Shown here one piece after another: positions 43,610 to 52,600 of a DNA stretch of 64,000 nt; position 1 is the stretch's first letter; every line of letters starts with the position of its first letter. Source of the stretch: Sphingomonadales bacterium (GTDB taxonomy: Bacteria; Pseudomonadota; Alphaproteobacteria; Sphingomonadales; Sphingomonadaceae); assembly GCA_012032285.1 (NCBI GenBank), contig JAAURJ010000010.1, positions 1-64,000 on the forward strand, written 5' to 3'. Made by a program: the position numbers and the translations under genes. The notes beneath the pieces were generated by a model that worked only from the letters and a program-made list of their open reading frames with translations, was not told the DNA's origin and made no database searches.

Positions 43610-46600
43610 ATGTATGAAGTTATCACAACCGGCGGCATTGAGTATATGGTCCAGGCTTTCAATGCTGTTGCTGGCTGGACTGGGGGAGGCGGCTATCAGA
43701 GCTTTCTTCGTGTGGTGATGATGGTGGGTTTTATGTATGCCATCATAATTGTCACCTTCAATCTTGAGATAAAAACCTTGATGAATTGGTTTTTGGGTAC
43801 GCTCTTGATTTATGGTTGTTTGATGGTGCCTACGACAAGTGTGCGGATTGTTGATACTACCAATCCGGCCTATGGGGCCCGTGTTGTCGGCAACGTGCCG
43901 CTTGGCCTTGCTTTGATGGCCAGCACAACGTCGCAGATCGGTGACTGGATGACTGGAACAGCGGAGACTCTTTTTGCTCCCCCTAATGGCCAGCAATATC
44001 GAAGCAATGGCATTCTTTATGGTGCATCGATGATAAATCAGGTCAACGCATTGGACATCGACGACCCTGTGTTCAATGAAAATCTGACGAACTATGTTCA
44101 AAGTTGTGTGATGTATGATATATACCTTAACCGTAAGAAGCTGTCCGATGTAACACAAAGCAATGATATCATGGCGAGCATTGCAACAACCTCAGTGTCT
44201 CTGTTCGTTCCAATTCGCAAATCTTTGACTGCGAATGTTGAGCCGACCGTTACTGTATGCAAGGATGCATATAATGATATAAAACAGCAATGGGCTGCTT
44301 TCTTTCAATCTAGGCAAGCAAAAATTGCCAAAATTTTCTACCCCAGTCTGCAAAACAATCTTGCTACGGCTAAGGTCGTAAATGATCTTCCGCTTGTTTA
44401 TGGAGCTCTCACTCAGAACTCACAGGATTCTCAGAAGATCATTCAGCATGCAATGGTGATGAATACCTTTACTGCTGCTCGTAATGGCGGCCAAGGTGAC
44501 TCTGCGATTGATGCTTTTACGCAGGCCCGCGCCGATGTTCAAACGTCAAATACCTATAACAGTCTTGGTACGGCCGCGCGTAAATGGGTGCCGATCATCG
44601 GGATGATTTTGACAGTGCTATTCTATTCACTATTCCCGATCATTTTTGTGCTCTTTTTGCTGCCTCAAACCGGCTACATGACGCTGAAGAGTTATTTTGT
44701 AGGATTTCTCTATTTGGCCTCGTGGGGGCCGATATACGCAATTTTGAACATGTTTCTGGTTAGTCGGTACTCTGCTGATATGTCAGCGATCGCTACAGGC
44801 GGAATGACTTTATCAAACCGTGTTGGTGTCCAGAATGTTACCAATAGCACCTCTGAGCTGGCAGGGTATCTTCTCGCTTCTGTTCCATTTCTTGCAGCCG
44901 GCATTACCCGTGGAGCCATGGCGATAGGGTCTTTGTCGCATAGCTTTTTGGCTCCGGCGCAGTCAGCTGCAGGGGCTGCTGCTGCTGATAAGACACTTGG
45001 AAATTACAGCGGGGGAAATTTGAATTGGCAGAATTTGCAGGCAAACAATGCTTCGACCTTCCAGCAGCAACTAGCCCCTGCAATGACTACTGGTTCTGGA
45101 GTATTTCGAAATATCAATGCTGATGGGTCTACCAATAGCGTTTATAGCGGGCGTGAGGTTTTTGATAACAAACCTGGCATCAGCAGTTATTTCACCAGTA
45201 TTACATCGTCGTTTGGTGCCGGTCAATCTGCAACGCTTAGCGCAGCTGCAACGCGAACCGAAGGAAGGGAACTTCGAGCTTTACAGAGCACGCTTGCCTC
45301 TACATCCCGTTCGCTCTCAAGCAGCACTGGCGGTGGCACAACAACAAGCAGAGGCACTCAATCGTCGAATACCAATATCTCTGCTGGAGGAAGACGCGTG
45401 AGCGAAGGAGTCACTGTTACTGACGCCAAGGGTAATGTTATAAGCAAAGGTGAGGATGAACGCACAGGTTCTGAATTTAGGGATAGTGGGCGTACACATG
45501 TAGGCGCGGAAGCCTATCTGGAGGGCAAGGTAGGCACGCCTCTCGGTGGTATTGTTGGAAGTGAAGTAAAGGTAGGGGCAAAGGCGAGTACTGGATACAC
45601 ACGCTCATGGGACGATGCTGATATCGAAAGTAAAGGAAAGTTTGAAAGCGATGTAGATAACGAAAGCTACAATAGGGCGGAAACCGACGACAATCAAAAA
45701 TATTCTGACCGTGGCTTTCGTAATGAAGACGGAACATTCAAAAGAGTGTCAAATGATGAGTTTTCTAGTTGGAGCAGTGAGAAGAGGGACGCTTATACCC
45801 AATCGTTGAGTAATGAGATTTCAAAGAATGAAGCTTTGGCAAAAAAATATGATGAGGCTGCTAGTTTTTATAATAGTGCTTCGACAGATGTAGTTACAAA
45901 CCTTAACCGCGATTTTGAGGATTATGTAACTAGCAATCCTGATTATTCTGGTTTTGGTGCTAACGGCCGCGATCTGCTAATGAAAAGCCCTGGCCAAAGG
46001 TCAGTTGCTGAAACTGCTGCTTTTAATCAAGCGCTTCAAGGGTTTTACAAACAAGAGGTCGATAAGCACATCGCAGAATTTAATGATGCTAAGGAACATA
46101 TTGATGACAGTTATAACGCTCAGTCTGGTTCATTTGCATTGCCTTCTTCTGTTCCATCTGATTTCGCGAGAGGTGGCGGGGTCAATGGCCCCGGTGGCTT
46201 TTCCCAGATAGCAGATGATCTTGGATCAACCCCTTATAATTCTGCTCGCGGAGGTGGAATAAATACGCGCTTCGTTCCGGGCCCGGGCACACGTTCATAC
46301 GAACCATCAAAGGATCAATATGGAACTCCAGGTATGGTGGCTGGGATTGATGAGCTTGGTCTCAGAATGCAAGCGAGGGGATATTCACCAGTCAATGTTG
46401 GTGATTTGAGTAAGCAAGGTGGAGGCCCGATGGCTGGTCACGATGGGCACCAGACTGGAAGGAATGTTGATCTTCGTCCTATGCGGAAAGACGGGAAGAA
46501 CCTTCCAACGAGTATAAATGAAACAACTTATGATTATGAAGCAACAAGAGCAATGGTGATGGAAATGAGACGAATAGACCCTGATGCAAAAATATTCTTC

Positions 46601-46678
46601 AACGATAAACGTCTGATTGCTGAAGGTCTCACGAGCTGGCTAGAAGACCATGACAATCATCTGCATTGGCAGAGATAA
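43610..46678 (+). CDS. traG: TraG mating-pair stabilisation protein with C-terminal peptidase motif
   Basis: Started at the ATG at 43610 (AGGAGAAATGTT before it), giving 1022 residues. The N-terminal 450 are the TraG membrane domain (several TM segments). The middle (500-900) is S/T/G-rich and variable. Residues 940-1020 carry an M15/M74-type metal site: HDGHQTGRNVDLRP near 942 with the His/Asp pair, and DHDNHLHWQ at the end (HxH). That motif is typical of murein endopeptidases. In F the C-terminal part of TraG is not known to carry this, so a peptidoglycan-opening role is inferred. Confidence 0.85.
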   Translation: MYEVITTGGIEYMVQAFNAVAGWTGGGGYQSFLRVVMMVGFMYAIIIVTFNLEIKTLMNWFLGTLLIYGCLMVPTTSVRIVDTTNPAYGARVVGNVPLGLALMASTTSQIGDWMTGTAETLFAPPNGQQYRSNGILYGASMINQVNALDIDDPVFNENLTNYVQSCVMYDIYLNRKKLSDVTQSNDIMASIATTSVSLFVPIRKSLTANVEPTVTVCKDAYNDIKQQWAAFFQSRQAKIAKIFYPSLQNNLATAKVVNDLPLVYGALTQNSQDSQKIIQHAMVMNTFTAARNGGQGDSAIDAFTQARADVQTSNTYNSLGTAARKWVPIIGMILTVLFYSLFPIIFVLFLLPQTGYMTLKSYFVGFLYLASWGPIYAILNMFLVSRYSADMSAIATGGMTLSNRVGVQNVTNSTSELAGYLLASVPFLAAGITRGAMAIGSLSHSFLAPAQSAAGAAAADKTLGNYSGGNLNWQNLQANNASTFQQQLAPAMTTGSGVFRNINADGSTNSVYSGREVFDNKPGISSYFTSITSSFGAGQSATLSAAATRTEGRELRALQSTLASTSRSLSSSTGGGTTTSRGTQSSNTNISAGGRRVSEGVTVTDAKGNVISKGEDERTGSEFRDSGRTHVGAEAYLEGKVGTPLGGIVGSEVKVGAKASTGYTRSWDDADIESKGKFESDVDNESYNRAETDDNQKYSDRGFRNEDGTFKRVSNDEFSSWSSEKRDAYTQSLSNEISKNEALAKKYDEAASFYNSASTDVVTNLNRDFEDYVTSNPDYSGFGANGRDLLMKSPGQRSVAETAAFNQALQGFYKQEVDKHIAEFNDAKEHIDDSYNAQSGSFALPSSVPSDFARGGGVNGPGGFSQIADDLGSTPYNSARGGGINTRFVPGPGTRSYEPSKDQYGTPGMVAGIDELGLRMQARGYSPVNVGDLSKQGGGPMAGHDGHQTGRNVDLRPMRKDGKNLPTSINETTYDYEATRAMVMEMRRIDPDAKIFFNDKRLIAEGLTSWLEDHDNHLHWQR

Positions 46679-46706
46679 TAGCTTAATTGGAATGTAATAT
46701 GATAAA

Positions 46707-46934
46707 TTATGGTTTGGTGGCTATCAAAATGAAAAATACCACAAATACGAAAACTACAAAGCCAAGGATGAAAATAGACATCTTTTGGCTAAATTGTCGC
46801 GCTTTTTCTATAGTCTGTGCGACCTGGCCAGCAGGATCATTGTATGATGCAAGCAGCACACGCAGCTGGTCTGCAGTCTCAATATTTTCAATCTGTTTTT
46901 TGAAAATCTCGACATCATAATGAGGGTTATTCAT
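46707..46934 (-). CDS. Small membrane protein opposite the transfer operon
   Basis: From the ATG at 46934 it encodes 75 residues: an acidic helical N-terminus and a C-terminal TM segment (52-72). It lies between traG and the transglycosylase on the opposite strand. In F, entry-exclusion genes (traS/traT) follow traG, so an exclusion or immunity role is conceivable, but no homology is seen. Confidence 0.55.
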   Translation of the reverse strand: MNNPHYDVEIFKKQIENIETADQLRVLLASYNDPAGQVAQTIEKARQFSQKMSIFILGFVVFVFVVFFILIATKP

Positions 46935-47024
46935 GTTCGTTCCAATCAATTTTGTGTGTGGATAATAACATCATTTTGTGACAGCTCAAAGTTCTTTTTT
47001 TTGTTCTGAATGGGAGGGAAAACC

Positions 47025-47968
47025 ATGAAATTTTTGTCCTTAGTTTTAGCCATTATTGGCAGTATGTCACTGAGCGCCGGGCCTTTGCTTGCGGCGCCCC
47101 AAAAGGGCAGCGCGGCGCAAGCAAATGCCGGTGGTCAGCTGATCATAAACAATGCACAACTTCTCAACAAAGTGCGCAATGGAGCTGAACCTGCTCTACC
47201 GGAGAGGGGCTTACAAAAACCTGTTCGGTCGATAAGGTTAGGTGAGAGGCAAGCTGTAGTTTTGCCACCCGTTCAGACTCAAACTGCGCCGGACGGTATG
47301 ACATTTGCAACAAGGTTGCAGTATGTTGAGCAGTTGATGGCTCAAGCGGGTTTTTCCAAATTCAAAGGCTCTCCTGATGTTAATGTTCTTACCGGTGTTA
47401 CCAAGCCTGTGTCGATGAACCAAATGGCTGCGGTGGCAGATGCCTATTCGCAAACGCCAGCGCCTGTTTTCTCTATTGACGACATCATTAGGTCTGGTGC
47501 TGCTGAACCAACTGCGCCAACGATAGGCTGTGAGGCATTTCCATACCGTCCCACCGGGTTCATGAGTGCTGCCAATGAGGCCAACAGGCAGCTTCTTTTC
47601 CCCTATGTGCGTAAAGCTGCTTGCGATGCCGGGATCCCGGTCGGTTTGTTTGACGCATTAGTTGTTCAGGAAAGTCGCTATAACGCTTTGGCGCGTAGTC
47701 ATAAAGATGCTTTTGGTTTGGCCCAACTGATGCCGGGAACAGCGCGGCAGCTCGCTGTAAACAGATATACCATCCATGACAACTTGCGCGGCGGTGCGAA
47801 ACTTATGCGCGAGTTGCTTGACAAATATGGCGAGATCCATTTGGCATTGGCCGCGTATAATGCCGGGCCAGGCGCTGTCAAAAATATAATGGTGTTCCGC
47901 CGTACCGTGAAACCAAAAATTACGTTGCTACCATTCTCGACACATGGAGCAAAATGTCTGTCTATTAG
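47025..47968 (+). pseudogene. Lytic transglycosylase (SLT family), frameshifted near the end
   Basis: From the ATG at 47025 (GGGAGG upstream): Sec signal, a variable region, then a SLT domain with catalytic Glu in VVQESRYN near 215, AFGLAQLMPGTA and LALAAYNAGPGAV. The frame then reads a nonsense tail to 47981. Adding one A to the run at 47880-47884 gives KKYNGVPPYRETKNYVATIL, the expected SLT ending, with a stop at 47966-47968 (314 residues). Such enzymes open peptidoglycan for the transfer channel. Confidence 0.85.
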
Positions 47969-48026
47969 ATTGTGGGTTTGAAGGAACTCAGGTCTGTAGC
48001 TGACGGCAGGGTATTGGGATACAAAA

Positions 48027-48452
48027 ATGTTGATATTAAAATGTAGTCATTGTGACTTTTATCTTTTTCCAACCCGTCCTTCATTTGAGATATTCAGATG
48101 CTCAAACTGCATGCACAGTCAGCTTGTCTTGAAACGTAAGGGCAAACACCGTATTTTGGATTTGCACCTTGTTGACCGTTATGTGTTGGGTATTCTGATG
48201 ATAGGCTTTGTTGCTGCGATCCCATTCCCACAAATTTCACCCGATGCAATTAAGGCAATCTTTGTGCTAATGGCAATATGTGCTTTTATGATCCTTGCCG
48301 GCGAAGGCTATTTGCAGCTTGTTTCAGGGGTCGGCCGTGATGGTCATATGATGAAAAATACTATGGATGACAGGCTGCCGTCATATTTGCGGATCATGCT
48401 TGGTATATTCGCTCTTTTGGGTCCGTTACCGCTCATCTTGGCTTGGTCGTAG
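48027..48452 (+). CDS. Zinc-ribbon membrane protein, 141 aa
   Basis: Two CxxC pairs (CSHC near residue 6, CSNC near 27) form a probable zinc ribbon, followed by three hydrophobic segments (58-75, 79-97, 121-138). I do not recognise a named family. It lies 58 bases after the restored transglycosylase stop. About 450 bases without a convincing gene follow. Confidence 0.6.
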   Translation: MLILKCSHCDFYLFPTRPSFEIFRCSNCMHSQLVLKRKGKHRILDLHLVDRYVLGILMIGFVAAIPFPQISPDAIKAIFVLMAICAFMILAGEGYLQLVSGVGRDGHMMKNTMDDRLPSYLRIMLGIFALLGPLPLILAWS

Positions 48453-48899
48453 ATGTGATAAATATGAACAAGATCAGATATTTAATATAACATATATTAT
48501 CAACCAATCTTGTTGTGAGCGGTGGATTCAATTATGACTGACATTCTAGGTCTTACATATACTCAATGTATTCGGCGAACAGGGATCGATTGGGCTCATC
48601 GTTCTGCGCTCCGGTTGCGCCACGATTACGTTGGCAGTAAGGTCGCCCCCGGTGATTAAACGTGGTAGAGGGCATGGTAAGGGACAAAGGCGATGAGATT
48701 CAGTGACAAAGGCCGTGAGATTCGCATTCACTTTGGCAACGCGATTTCTGCAAAAAACTATACCAAACAATAATATAGGACATATTGCGACTATTTCGCA
48801 AAATTTCGTTCTCATCACATCGGTTCATGCCAAACTGACGGACCTACATGCTTGGAAATAACTAAAACTGATGCATTTGCCGTGGCTTCTATCACATTC
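48453..48899. other. Non-coding segment with repeats
   Basis: No convincing gene. A minus-strand frame at 48546-48818 has unnatural composition and no ribosome site. The interesting content is the repeat pair at 48676-48698 and 48898-48920 and a tandem near-copy of its core at 48705-48723. Confidence 0.45.
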
Positions 48900-48920
48900 T
48901 CATCGCCTTTGTCCGTTACC
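48676..48920. repeat. Inverted repeat pair, possible mobile-element remnant
   Basis: A 23-base sequence (GGTAAGGGACAAAGGCGATG..., 48676-48698) recurs inverted at 48898-48920 with one difference in 23. A third, diverged tandem copy of the core GACAAAGG(C)xxTGAGATTC lies at 48705-48723. No transposase is visible between. This looks like a decayed insertion element or a regulatory repeat, not a complete element. Confidence 0.45.
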
Positions 48921-49151
48921 AATCCACTCAACGCGGTGAGAAACGGATGCTTTCCAATGTTCTTCAAACTCAACCATAATTCGAGGAACCATAATCACTA
49001 AAGAGATTCCAAACGTACCAGTAAACACTGATATAAGTCTAAGCGTTGAAGAATCTATTGATAGACTATTGGCTCTCAATGTAAAAAAAATAGCGGTTGC
49101 AGCTAGCAAAACACCAAAAAAATATAATAACATTTCAATATGTTTCTTCAT
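48900..49151 (-). CDS. Small membrane protein, 83 aa
   Basis: From the ATG at 49151, AAGG is visible upstream. Two hydrophobic segments (about 7-25 and 40-58) and a charged tail. The last 15 codons run into the repeat at 48898-48953. It may be a real gene or a fragment. No family recognised. Confidence 0.45.
   Translation of the reverse strand: MKKHIEMLLYFFGVLLAATAIFFTLRANSLSIDSSTLRLISVFTGTFGISLVIMVPRIMVEFEEHWKASVSHRVEWIGNGQRR
48929..48953. repeat. Imperfect direct repeat, copy 1
   Basis: CAACGCGGTGAGAAACGGAT followed by GCTT recurs with a few changes at 49356-49380. Confidence 0.4.
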
Positions 49152-49294
49152 TCTACCAGTTTCCTTGCGCGAGTGTTATACGTTTATTAGCGACCCGGGC
49201 AATTCACATTCCGCCAATATCCTTTCGCGTTCAGCAGGTTACCAGCTCCGATATCTCACTGCCCATGTAAGAATTTCTATCTTTCACAATGTAG

Positions 49295-49319
49295 GCTCCT
49301 TTGAGCGCCTCAAAGGAGC
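49295..49319. repeat. Perfect 11-bp inverted repeat
   Basis: GCTCCTTTGAG (49295-49305), CGC, CTCAAAGGAGC (49309-49319). No T-run follows on either strand, so it is not a standard terminator. It may be an operator or a site acted on by a DNA-binding protein. Confidence 0.45.
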
Positions 49320-49355
49320 ACCCAAATCCGCTTATCCCATTTCATCGCACCCACG

Positions 49356-49380
49356 CAACGCGGTGAGAACCGGACGCTTA
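49356..49380. repeat. Imperfect direct repeat, copy 2
   Basis: Partner of the copy at 48929-48953: CAACGCGGTGAGAACCGGAC followed by GCTTA. Confidence 0.4.
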
Positions 49381-49526
49381 CGAAAAATGCGCTTCGATAA
49401 GCTGAGTTATGAAGGCAGATTGCGACTTACCCAAATAATCTGCCCCATGCTTTATCCGCGCAGCAAGGAGGCCCGGCAAGTAAATAGAGATTGGCAATTT
49501 GCTCAAATCTATGATCCCTTTGTTGC

Positions 49527-49655
49527 TTATCCCATGTCCATGGAGGCAGGGCAAAAACGCCCAGCGCAGGACCGGCGACCCTCTTCAGGATTAACTACTA
49601 ATCCACAATCAATATCCTTCAAAACGGCTAAAATATCAAGGCTAATTGGTTCCAT
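49527..49655 (-). CDS. Possible small ORF coupled to traI, 42 aa
   Basis: The ATG overlaps the traI stop codon by one base (TGATG arrangement), so it could be translated by re-initiation. It encodes 42 residues, including three cysteines, with no recognised family. It may be an artefact of a chance frame. Confidence 0.3.
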   Translation of the reverse strand: MEPISLDILAVLKDIDCGLVVNPEEGRRSCAGRFCPASMDMG

Positions 49656-52600
49656 CAGCTGATGTCAAAGTCCCTTGTTTTTTCCATCTCATTGACTTTC
49701 TCATCTTCGTTTTGCTGCGTAGCTGTTTCTTGGCTTGATGATTGTTCTGCATTATTTTGAGGTGTTTCAGCAATGTCCTGGCCCATTTTGATCTTGGGCG
49801 CGTCCTTTAGATTGTCACCTCTGCTGATTGATAATTCGGCCATTTCAGACCTAAACTCTTCGGTGAGTTCCATACTGCCCGTCAATTTGAAATCATCTTG
49901 AATACTCATGCGCGTCGCAATTTCATTGGCGGCAGAACTATCTTGCTTGTTTGGGTCATCTTTACTGCCGAAAAATTCGTGAAGCTTATCGTTTGACAGA
50001 TCGTCTTTTTTGAAGCCGTGGTCTTTTTCATCTCTGTCTTGAGGGCTTTCGGGCTTTTCTTTTTCGCCGAATGCGTTTTTATATGCTTCTTTGAAATCAT
50101 CGAGCTTCGGATCTGGCAATTGCCCTGTTTTTTCAAGCGCACTGGTCGAATCCCGTGAGGCTGATTTGGATGTTTGCATCAGCTGCTCGACAGAATTTGT
50201 GTGTATCTCCAGCTTGGCAATAGCGCGTGTTGGTCCGACATACATATCACGCAGGCTTGCTTGTAGCGGGGATTTTGAACCAGCGGCCATGATCGCACCC
50301 AGTTTGGAGCCGCCTTGCACCTTATCGACGTTGAGCGCATAGCCTAATGTCAGCTTGTTATTCTGGCTATGGCCGTGTTCAAGCGTCACCTCCCGGTCTT
50401 TTCCCATGGCGTATGTGATGCCTTTTTCGTCTATGCTTTTGACCGTAGCGATATCTCCATTGATAATTTTCTCTTCTTTCAAATTACGGTTAAACCGAAC
50501 GATGTCCCCGGCATGCAATGCGGTTGTTTTTTCAGTCGATAGCGTGATGCTATCGCCGCGCTTATCTTGGCCGGGCCGCGAGATATTATTGCTTTGGATT
50601 TTGCGCGGGTCAAAGCTATGAAGGGTTCCTTTGCTGTCCTGAACCGTCACTCTGCTGATGTGATCGCTGCTTGTTACTGTATAGTCGCCTCTGGAGAGCC
50701 CTAAGCTACGGCTTTGTTTATGCACTTCCATCTTGTCACCGGGATTATACGATGTGGCCATCCTCAACTGCTGGTCGCTTAAGACTTTTTGCTCATGGAT
50801 TTTATGCTGGATGGCAGGACCTGTAATTTCGCCGCGCTCAAGGCGTTCCTTTTGGACCATCGAATTTATTGTCTCGCGGTCTTTATTGCCAACCGTGATC
50901 AGATAATAACCGGCACGTTCCTCCTGTGTTTTTTCCATGTAGCTTTTTGTAGCGCTTTCGAGATATTTCTCATTCACCACAAAATTGTCGCGGATCGCTG
51001 CGAAGGCTTCATCAACGCGCCCATCGCGGATATGTTCATTATATCTTTTGATGTCATTATTGCTGTGTCTCACAACATCGGTGAGCTTTTCATGCGCTGT
51101 TTTGATAGTCTGGACGACCTCGAAGGCTTTACCGGCCAAAACAGATTGTTTCTGGCCCTTATCGCCAATAGTCACAACTTTCTCGATACCCAGCGCTTTT
51201 TGGGCTTCTGTGAGTGCGAGCATGTCTTTGTTACTGGCCTTTGAGGCTTCATCCATAATCATCAACGCGCCGCTATATTCAGCCCGCATCTCTGCCAATT
51301 TTTGAGGTGATTCTTTAGCTGCATCAAATTGTATAAAAAAGGAGGCATTTGTGCGGGTATCAACGCCAACGCCCTTCATTTCCTCGACCGTTCGGGTGTC
51401 AGGGCCGATACCCATCACCTTATGGCCTTGATCCTTAAGAGCTTCAAATACCGGCCCGAGCATGGTGGTTTTACCTGTTCCTGAAAAGCCCTGGATATTC
51501 ACATAGCGGTCTCTGCTTGTCAGAATAAGGCTGGCCGCGCTCATCTGCTCGGATTTGAGCTGCATGACTTCACCTGTTTTGCCATCGACGCGCAGATGCG
51601 GCTCCAGGGCTTTTTCAACGTCCTTTTTTTCCATAAAAGGTTCAGCCTTGCCGCGCTGCTCTTCAATATTGGCGATAATTTTGCTTTCTGTCGCAAGCGC
51701 GTCTTTGGTCGTGATATATTGAGCCGGCATACCCTTGGCTTCCGAAACTCCGTCAACGATAAGGCCATCGCTTTTGAGCTGGTTCATGCGTTCTTTGAGC
51801 ATTTCAAGCGTCACGCCGGGAATGTTCTGGTCAAGTGCAAAGCGGAAGGCCTCACGCTCTTTGAACGCAGCTTCAAATTGTTCCTTATGAGCTATACCGC
51901 TGGCGAGTGCGACGGCTGCTTTCATCTCTGCGGTTGATCTTGTGTGTGCCTTGATATTTTTGGGCAGATAAGGGCTATCAGCAATTTTGGCTTCATAGGC
52001 CGCATCATGCTTGGCAACCATTTCTTTGTAACTTTGTGTAATAGTTTGCCGCACCTTCCCGGCGAAGCTGGTCGCTGGCTCGCTTTTTTCTGCTGATTTA
52101 ATCGCGTCAGATACAGCCTTGGCCCCGTCAAAGCCGTTTGCTTTGTCGAAAGCCTTATTTTCGGAATTAAGCACATCTGCATCAAATTTTTTGCCTACGT
52201 TGCTTCTGGTATCATAGCGGGCAATGCGTTCAGCGCCGTAATTGCCCTTACCCTCTGCTTCTTCTTTAATGTCCCGCCCGCGCGGCGAGTTCGCCAGCAC
52301 AACATCGCGCGGTACAGCTGCAATATCCCAGCCTCGCTTGTCTTCATTTTGCCTCAGCTCATAGCCCAGCGGCCTGATGCGGTTGGCAAAATCCTGCAAT
52401 TGAGCCGAACTCATGAGTGCGCTGTCTCGCCAGATCATCCGGTTGTCGAGTGCGCGCCAGGTGCCGTCTGCGGTTTTTGTGATATTTGCTATGCTCACAT
52501 GGTCATGCAGATGCGGCCTCCCTGCATCATCATAGCCGTGCGTTACGCGCGTCATTGCAAGATTGCCTGTTTTTTCATATGTTACATTTCCACGGTCGCT

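Larger units (their letters stand above)
49152..49526. other. Intergenic region downstream of traI
   Basis: About 375 bases without a gene I would defend. It holds the perfect 11-bp inverted repeat at 49295-49319 and the direct repeat copy at 49356-49380. Confidence 0.4.

Noticed and set aside
48546-48818. Minus-strand 90-codon frame
   Set aside because: No ribosome site, repeat-derived sequence and poor composition; described instead as a non-coding repeat segment.
49069-49662. Plus-strand 197-codon frame overlapping the end of traI
   Set aside because: It spans the inverted and direct repeats and overlaps a better minus-strand gene; residues do not look like a protein.
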